Below are positions 57,816 through 64,000 of a stretch of DNA of 64,000 nt, one piece after another. The position numbers and the translations under genes were made by a program. The notes under the pieces were generated by a model. That model was not told the DNA's origin. It made no database searches and worked only from the letters and a program-made list of their open reading frames with translations. Position 1 is the first letter of the stretch. Each line of letters opens with the position of its first letter. This DNA comes from Diaporthe sp. PMI_573. Its lineage: Eukaryota > Ascomycota > Sordariomycetes > Diaporthales > Diaporthaceae. Location: assembly GCA_021399435.1 (NCBI GenBank), contig JAJTUP010000001.1:2604001-2668000 (forward strand), given 5' to 3'.

Positions 57816-58245
57816 CCCGAATCATTGCCGTTCAGTCGGATAGGCAACGCTGACTTAGTCACACGACAAGTTCTGCACCTTCAGAGACCTTTGTTGCGTG
57901 TCAATTGGCACTGCAATGATTGCGCGGACGTTGGGGTGCTGCTGCTAGTGGTGAGGCGTTATGGTATGTAGTTGTGGTTGCAGCAACAAGTGCTTTGCTT
58001 CAAAATTGACGTCCCCAGATTAGTGAGCTTTCCCTTTGGTCAGCTCCAATAGCACCACAGTCGGGCTGGGACCTGCCGCGGTAGCTGTCATGGTTGGACC
58101 CCACCATTGACACCCCTGCGCCCGAGCTCGGTTGGAGCTCTGGTGCCGTTTTGATCTCACAACGGAGTCCACGGATCGAGGTTGGAGTGTCTCACTGCGG
58201 ATTTACCCAAAATCATAGCCTCTTCCACGATTAACAAAAGGCAAT
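57816..58245. promoter_or_regulatory. divergent promoter between the 867-aa gene and the uroporphyrinogen decarboxylase gene
   Basis: 430 bp between two start codons in opposite directions, so it should carry both core promoters. No TATA box or named operator is evident; aaaatcatagcctcttcc just before the decarboxylase gene is plausible leader. Confidence 0.5.
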
Positions 58246-59566
58246 ATGGGGCAATTCGAGCCGTTACAGAATGACCTGATCCTCAGGACGGCAAGGGGCA
58301 AGTTGTGACCTCACAGGTGATCTCCTCCCCACTGGCGCGAGCTACAACTGACGTCGTCGATTCGCAGGCGAGAAGGTTGAGCGGCCCCCCGTATGGGTGA
58401 TGCGCCAAGGTACAGAACTCACGATCCCAAGCAGCTATGCTGCTTATGGATGAACCCCGACCATCTTGGCTGATTCCTATGATCATGTGAACAGCCGGCC
58501 GGTACCTCCCTGAATACCACGAGGCCAAGGGCAACCGCGACTTCTTCGAATGCTGCCGCGACCCCGAGGTCGCCTCGACCCTGACCCTCCAGCCCGTTGA
58601 GCGCTTCGCCGGGCTCCTCGACGCAGCCATCATCTTCTCCGATATCCTCGTCATACCTCAGGCCATGGGCATGGCCGTCGAGATGGTGGACAAGAAGGGC
58701 CCGCACTTCCCGGACCCGCTGAGGTCGCCAGGTGACAGCCAGTTCGCCGAGGTGATGCAGCGGCAGGTAGACGTCACAAAAGAGCTTGACTATGTCTACA
58801 AGGCAATCACCCTGACGAGGAAGAAGCTACAGGGCCGCGTGCCCCTCATTGGGTTTTGTGGCGCACCATGGACGCTGCTCTGCTACATGGTTGAGGGCGG
58901 CGGCACCAAGTTGTTCAAGGAGACCAAGACGTGGATCTACAAGTACCCAGAGCAGTCAAAGTTGCTATTGCAGAAGATCGCGGAGTTGTGCGTTGACCAT
59001 CTCGCACACCAGGTCGAGGCTGGTGCCCAGGTATGTCTAGAAGAGCTCTTGCGTGCGTGTGTACCGTCCCACACGGCTGACTGGTGGTGTAGCTCGTGCA
59101 AGTTTTCGACTCATGGGCCGGTGAGCTCTCCCCAGCTACCTTCAAGGAGTTCTCAGCGCCATACCTGCGATACATAGCGGAGAACCTCCCCAAGAAGCTG
59201 AAGTCCCTGGACCTGGAGCCAGTGCCCATGATTGCTTATCCCAAGGGGGCTTGGTATGCTCTGGACGCAATGTGTGATTCGGATTACAACGTCGTCGGCT
59301 TGGACTGGCTTCACGACCCTGCAGATGCAGCCAAGGTCCGGGGCGATCGGAAAATCGTGCTCCAGGGCAACGCCGACCCCGGTGTCTTGTATGGTTCTCA
59401 TGAGGCCATAACGAAGACGGTGAAGAACATGGTGGAGGGCTTTGGCTGGGCAGAGAGGAAGCAGGGTTGGATTGTGAACCTCGGGCACGGCATAACCCCA
59501 TTTGTCAAGCCGGACGATCTGAAGTTCTTCTTCCAGGAAGTTCACCGGCTAACACTTGCTGCTTGA
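58246..59566 (+). CDS. hem12: uroporphyrinogen decarboxylase (haem biosynthesis)
   Basis: Exons 58246-58297, 58368-58409, 58495-59030 and 59093-59566 give 367 aa, the usual length. The enzyme removes the four acetate carboxyls of uroporphyrinogen III to make coproporphyrinogen III, in the cytosol. Marks are [15 protein letters not shown], the substrate-binding [16 protein letters not shown] (Arg30, Arg34), [13 protein letters not shown] with the essential Asp81, [31 protein letters not shown], and the closing [10 protein letters not shown] with the conserved His. The first intron (58298-58367) begins gcaagt, not gt: joining AGG-G to GC-GAG is the only way to link the conserved N-terminus to EKVERPPVW, because reading on meets a TGA and no suitable GT is in place. 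The other introns (85 and 62 nt) are GT-AG. Named by analogy to yeast HEM12. Confidence 0.95.
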
Positions 59567-59722
59567 GAATCGATATCGCGTGATGAAGCCGTGTCGTGCC
59601 ACATGTAGCTTGAGAAGGGACAGCTCGAAACAGCTGGGGCCAGACCTCCTCACTCAGATAGATGGCGATATGTCAAGGGCAACGTGCAGACAAGATATCA
59701 GCCCACGAAGCTGTATGTTACT

Positions 59723-60873
59723 CTATGGTATACTGTCAAGATCAACAACAGTCCTTTGTGATGTTCGTCAGTCAAACGGGGAACATTGTCAAATCCACAT
59801 GGAATGCCAGCCACTCACCAACAATTTCTCCAGCCCTTCTCGCCACCGAGGCCTTTACATACCCCTTGACTCTGAACATTGTCGATATGCACATCGGCCG
59901 AGCCTAGCGATGAGATCAGCATAGCAAACATGTCCAGGAGGTAGGATGTCACTGTCACTCACCCCAACCATCATCACCGAAGCTGTGCTCTCGCAAAACC
60001 TTCGTAGCCACTGCCTTGGCCATTCCCTTTCCGCGGTATGGTTCCTACACCTGTCAGCTTACCGCAGAAAAACCACGCCTCCTCACGAGCTCCTCGTCCT
60101 CGTACCTCAACATGCAAAGTCGACAACGTCCCCGCGACCCCGATAAACCCCCACGCGGCCAACGCCCCAGCGGAGTCCCTGACAGCCACGCTCGGCTCAC
60201 TCATCAGCGTGGCCTCGACCTTGGGGATGCGCGTCCGCGACGCAATAAGCGGGACATCCTCGCGGCGGATGACGTCCCACCTGAGCCCCGCCCCCGGTCC
60301 GGCTCCGGCCCCACTGCCCTCGGCCCCCGGCAGCCTCTCCAGGCGGAACAGCCACGCGTCGTGCGGGTTCCAGTAGCTGCTCGTGAGGCCCCTCCTCGCG
60401 CAGAGCAGCTCGTACGTCGGCTGGTGCAGCCCGCCGACCAAGAAGCCTGCCCCGCGGGCAAGCTTGTACGCGCCCGTCCGCATGGCCTCCTGGGCTGCGA
60501 GCTTGCCGCGCCGGAGGAGCGAGACGGCGAGGTCCAGGACGAGCTCGACCTCGTCGTCGGGCACCGCGGCCAGGTCCGTGGCGTCCTCGAGGGTCGTGTA
60601 CAGGTACATTTCTGTCTCGGGCCCCTTGGAGAGGTCTAGGTAGGCGGCGGCGAAGTGTCGCTGGCTTGGCGGCTGGGCCTGGCGGTCTCCGCTGCCGATG
60701 GCGCCATCGCTGTCGGATGCGATGAGATAGCGGGCGTGCTCGGTGGTTCCCTGCGAGTAGTGCGTGAACTGTATGCGCCGAAGGAGGGGCAGCGACTGCG
60801 GCAGGTGGCCTCTGAGTCTGCCGAACTCTGTTTCCGGGACTGGAGTTGTGATTTCGGTGACTACCGGCGCCAT
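59723..60873 (-). CDS. GNAT-family N-acetyltransferase
   Basis: Four exons on the minus strand, 60873-60106, 60044-59963, 59903-59819 and 59753-59723, have introns of 61, 59 and 65 nt, for 321 aa. The large first exon holds the N-terminal region (TEFGRLRGHLPQSLPLLRRI onward) and leads into the acetyl-CoA core SAGALAAWGFIGVAGTLSTL. The short exons complete the GNAT signature: HVE|EPYRGKGMAKAVATKVL (the R/Q-x-x-G-x-G/A pyrophosphate loop) and then SADVHIDNVQSQGVCKGLGG. Reading through the first intron would give a false end at ...FARAQLR and lose the cofactor loop. It resembles fungal FR47/glycine-N-acyltransferase-like proteins; the acceptor substrate is unknown. It converges on the decarboxylase gene with a 156-bp gap. 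An 11-base C run (G on the plus strand, 60877-60887) sits three bases before its ATG, unusual for a translation start. Confidence 0.88.
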
Positions 60874-61359
60874 CTTGGGGGGGGGGGCCGATCAGGTCTC
60901 GCAGCAATTCACGGTCGATGTATCTCACTGTAGACAAGTTCGGGCTAGGATCGTCACGATTGGCGTGGAGGCAGGATGATGAATCCTGGCAGTAAATAGC
61001 ATTCTCGCAGTAGTGCAATGTAATCGATGACTCAACCCAAGTCTTTGGAATAGTTGTGCTGTCATTTACCCGGTTTTGATACCTGCAGCTGCGGTCCAAA
61101 TCCATGCAAGATAGAGCTGCATCAAAGCCAACATGAGAATATCCACTTCGGCCAACATCAGGACCAACTGCCATTTATCATCAATGTCCCGCAACGCCGA
61201 ACCTGCCAACGCGGGTATAAGAGACCTCATCATCCTCTTCATTAATAGTTCCTTCACCGAGTTTTCTGTCCCAAATCGTCAAGCGCACTTCACTCCCAAG
61301 TCCTTCGTTCCGCACACACTGGCCCGCCGTCCACCATCGGTTGCGTTCAACTTTTCGGC
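60874..61359. other. intergenic between the GNAT and DUF3602 genes
   Basis: About 0.5 kb containing the poly-G run at 60877-60887 and, near 61233-61260, the A/T-rich 3' flank of the DUF3602 gene. No gene supported. Confidence 0.45.
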
Positions 61360-62148
61360 TCAGGATTTGGTCGTCTGCTGCTTGTCCTTCTTCCCGAAGA
61401 ACAGCGCCTTGCCCTTGGCCGCCAGGCTCTCCGCCTTGTCCTCGATCGCGCTATCGTTTGAGGCGTGCTTAGCCTGCTCGGCCTCCCCGTCTTTGAAGAC
61501 ATTACCGGCACCCTGTGGCATCAATGTATTAGCATCTGTCATAAGAAGGACTCGTGCACGGCGTAGAACTCTGTGCTCGCGTCTTCTCCGTCGTGACGCC
61601 ACAAGCCATATGGTACATCCCACTTCTTTCAACTTACACCACGGCCTGAGTGTTGAGCGCCTTGGCTCTCGCGGCGGACGACACTACACAGCAGCTTCGG
61701 TCAGCACGGCGAAAACCGTGTACGAGGCAGCGGACGGTGAGAGACGACTTACGGGTTAACGTCCTGGCGGGCACGGGTCTCCACAGGGTCGACGTTCGCC
61801 GCCATATTACCAGCGCCCTAAATCATCAGGTTTTAGCAAGAGCTTGCAGGAAGCAAACGAGGTACACTTACACCCCTGCCAGTGGTCACCAAGTTTGTCT
61901 TCAGGGTAGGGGTCTCGAGGTCGGCGGGTTGGATCTTTGGGCTCTTTGTCGAGTCAACGAAGTTGCCGGCGCCCTACACAATTTATGAGTCAATGGCTGT
62001 TATTCACATGTAATAAAACTCAGGAGGACTGGCCACCATTTCCAGCGTGTGGCTGTGACCTGGAATGGGGCACACAAGAGTGGCCTTCAAGCGCTGAGAT
62101 TTGACTCACACCTCGGCCGCTGGAAGCGTAGTGTTGTCCTCCACTCAT
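61360..62148 (-). CDS. DUF3602 protein with GRGGAGN repeats (Par32-like)
   Basis: Five exons on the minus strand, 62148-62110, 61973-61872, 61817-61753, 61683-61638 and 61512-61360, have introns of 136, 54, 69 and 125 nt, for 134 aa. The protein contains GRGGAGN three times (residues about 11-17, 45-51, 82-88), the signature of Pfam DUF3602, and ends in a Lys-rich tail (KGKALFFGKKDKQQTTKS). The best-studied relative is yeast Par32/Amu1, a TORC1-controlled phosphoprotein that inhibits ammonium transporters; whether this short protein does the same is unknown. No membrane segment or signal peptide. Introns 1, 2 and 4 all cut after the third codon of the motif (GRG|GAGN, phase 0, donor GGT|gt). 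The exons are short enough that no single frame reveals the gene. An alternative acceptor in intron 1 (ttccag) would put the frame out. Confidence 0.85.
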
Positions 62149-63873
62149 TTTGGTATCGTTGCGAGTAAAGTTGATGTTTTGATTGTGTATGCGGTGACAG
62201 GCGTCCTGAACCCCGATCCGGCGTCGGTTGTGGGTTTTAGGGGGCTTCAAGTCTTGCGAGGCGAGCAGGCAGAGGTGAGATGGGTACAACGGCGGGTTTC
62301 TGACGTCAAGCAAGTCGATATGAACAGAGATTAAGCGAACAAAGAGGGTCGCGAACGGGCCGGGACCAGCTTGGGTTTTAAGACAAATGAGTCGTGGAAT
62401 GCGGCCGTGTGCCCTTGGTGCGAGGACAATCTCCTGAGGCCAGAGAAAACAAGTCCGTCGCAAGGCTACGCGGGCTTGGCGGGCGATGGACCTGGCTGGC
62501 CTGGTTGGCAAACCTGATCACAAGGGCGGGCAGAGAAATTTGATCGAGCAGGTGCGACCTAGACCTTTTTCTTTGACGGGGAGGAGGAGACAGACTGGGG
62601 GAGGCAATATGGGCACCAACGCCCAACCGTGCTGACCTTTATCACTTTTACGAGGGAGCCAGGGCAACGGTAACGGTGACGGTGCCTTGGGGTGATTTGA
62701 GTTTCCAGCCCAAGGGAATGCGATTGCTGTGACCACGAGATGCGACAGTTGGACGCTGACCCCAGGCTTGGCCGGATTGTTATAAACAAACCAAAACGTA
62801 ATGGAAATGCCTCCCCGGGACCCAGCCATGCGGGCGCTGCCGACGTCCAGACTCTTCCCAGCTAGGGCTCACGCTGCCTAAGGATGATCAATCTGCCGAA
62901 TCTGCGTCTTGGGACAGCTAATAAGGGCCACTTGACATGCTCGCCTGGGGAGATGGTGTCATTGTCTCCAAGGTGAGCATCCGGGCTGTGAGGCCCTAGG
63001 CTGGCCATCGCCATTCGACACTCGACATCCGGAATTCGCCTGAAAAGTCTGGTGGCAGAAATTGCAAACCATTGGCTGTGTTTGCTGTCGGATAACTTCG
63101 AGGTCCATCACAGAGCTGGTACTACAAGCAAACAATATATATATAGATATATATAGATATGTGTAAATATGGTAAATACGGAGGCAAGGAAGTAGAGAAG
63201 GGAGGAACCCCTCACAACAATGCATCTCTCCAGCCCAACTGCACGGTGAGCCCTCAGGCTTATTTGGCCAACGACCCAACCCAACACCACGTGCTTGGGT
63301 GCATTTCCCCTCCATGTCGCAGCCGGGAAGATCTGCTTGCGGGACACTCCAGTTGCAAACCCGTGCGCTCGGGGCGTCCCAAGTGACGTTGTTCCAGCAG
63401 GGCAGGCAGCCCACTCCTACCCCTCGCCCCACTGATGTGTCGCAGTGGTCCCCTCCCCATTAGTCCCTTGTTTTTCCTTTTTCCAGCTGAGCCAACAGCC
63501 CCAGGACGGATCCAGATGCTCGGTTCTACGCCCCGCCCGTTCATCCTTTTGACTGCTCGGCATCGTTCTTGGCTCATCCCCCCCCTCACAACGCGACCAC
63601 AGCATTGTCATATAGTGCATGTGCTCCAATGTGCTTCAAGCATTCAGGATTCACTCCTTCAACGTCCACGGCCGTGGATTTGTAAGAATCGTGATTTATA
63701 ACGCAGGAATGGCTCAGACCTTGGCGGCCAAATTAGACTTGTATATAAAGTTGGCTGATGATTTGCATCTCAATGGGTCAACTGTGCTTTCGATATATAT
63801 ACGATCTATCATATTGTACAAACAAACCGAGAATCTATTATTTTACAAATATATTTGCAACTGAGAGCCAGCC
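62149..63873. other. intergenic, 1.7 kb without a supported gene
   Basis: Upstream of both the DUF3602 gene (leftward) and the RidA-like gene (rightward). It holds an AT microsatellite-like tract at about 63135-63165 (atatatatagatatatatag). The stretch 63700-63870 is A/T-rich with TATA-like strings (tatataaag at about 63741, tatatatacg at about 63793) likely serving the RidA-like gene. Confidence 0.5.
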
Positions 63874-64000
63874 ATGTCACATCTCCAGTACTACACCTAT
63901 CCAGGCTTCGGGGAATTCGTGAAGGAGCACACACATTACAACCAAGCAGTACGAGTAGGAGACGTGATCGAGGTAGCCGGGCAAGGCACAGAATCTCCCC
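63874..64000 (+). CDS. RidA/YjgF-like protein, partial (cut by window end)
   Basis: The ATG at 63874 (context gccATGtc) opens a frame that runs off the window after 42 codons. The translation MSHLQYYTYPGFGEFVKEHT followed by HYNQAVRVGDVIEVAGQG matches the N-terminus of fungal YjgF/YER057c/UK114 (RidA) proteins: the Tyr-Pro-Gly-Phe-Gly opening and the QAVRVGD...(V/S)(A/S)GQG strand. Bacterial and yeast RidA hydrolyse reactive enamine/imine intermediates from amino-acid dehydration; several fungal paralogues have unknown substrates. Catalytic residues would lie beyond the window, so activity cannot be judged. Confidence 0.75.
   Translation, partial: MSHLQYYTYPGFGEFVKEHTHYNQAVRVGDVIEVAGQGTESP

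Noticed and set aside
60016..61174. Plus and minus frames of 207-325 codons overlapping the GNAT gene
   Set aside because: GC-rich shadows; the minus frame at 60873 with its spliced exons carries the acetyltransferase signature.
61133..61759. 208-codon plus-strand frame over the DUF3602 gene
   Set aside because: Antisense to conserved GRGGAGN exons and introns; no motif.
1..64000. tRNA, rRNA, CRISPR or phage-like features
   Set aside because: No B-box/A-box pairs, rRNA blocks, regularly spaced repeats or phage genes were noticed on either strand by eye; a covariance-model search would be needed to be certain about tRNAs.

Overview
The window looks like nuclear DNA of a filamentous ascomycete, most likely a Sordariomycete. 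Genes are separated by 0.1-8 kb, introns are short (54-200 nt) with GT...AG ends and ctaac/ctaat-like branch sites, and the gene set is Pezizomycotina-typical: a GH7 cellulase, a Zn2Cys6 regulator, an N-acetylglucosamine-induced DUF3605 protein, and a giant leashin-like Woronin-body tether. No rRNA, tRNA, CRISPR array, operon or intact transposon was seen.

Layout. 1-3.7 kb: no intact gene, but a decayed coding patch at about 1.0-2.1 kb. 3.7-5.5 kb: a convergent pair, DUF3605 (+) and a tandem-FolB protein (-). 5.5-9.1 kb: long promoter and a four-exon secreted GH7 cellobiohydrolase (+). 9.4-11.35 kb: two broken relics of one unrecognised gene family, both (-), flanking a 15-bp tandem repeat and inverted repeats. 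11.6-14.7 kb: CaCA-family cation exchanger (-). 16.2-19.0 kb: condensin kleisin Brn1/CAP-H (+), with three ACGCGT sites upstream. 19.0-27.6 kb: 8.5 kb almost empty of genes, holding one small possible ORF. 27.6-29.9 kb: SAM + HMG-box regulator (+). 31.7-49.4 kb: giant 5,890-aa leashin/involucrin-repeat protein (+), over a quarter of the window. 49.9-53.2 kb: Zn2Cys6 transcription factor (-). 55.2-57.8 kb: unrecognised 867-aa protein (-). 58.2-59.6 kb: uroporphyrinogen decarboxylase (+), whose first intron appears to be GC-AG. 59.7-60.9 kb: four-exon GNAT acetyltransferase (-). 61.4-62.1 kb: five-exon DUF3602 protein with GRGGAGN repeats (-). 63.87 kb to the end: first 42 codons of a RidA/YjgF-like gene (+), cut by the window edge.

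The genes do not form an obvious pathway or biosynthetic cluster; this is mostly housekeeping and developmental sequence. The most notable items are the uninterrupted giant tether gene with regularly placed hydrophobic islands and Lys-rich repeats, the DUF3602 gene whose introns fall at the same codon in each repeat, and the pair of decayed paralogues. Exon boundaries were worked out by hand from splice signals, reading-frame continuity and family conservation. No homology search was run.
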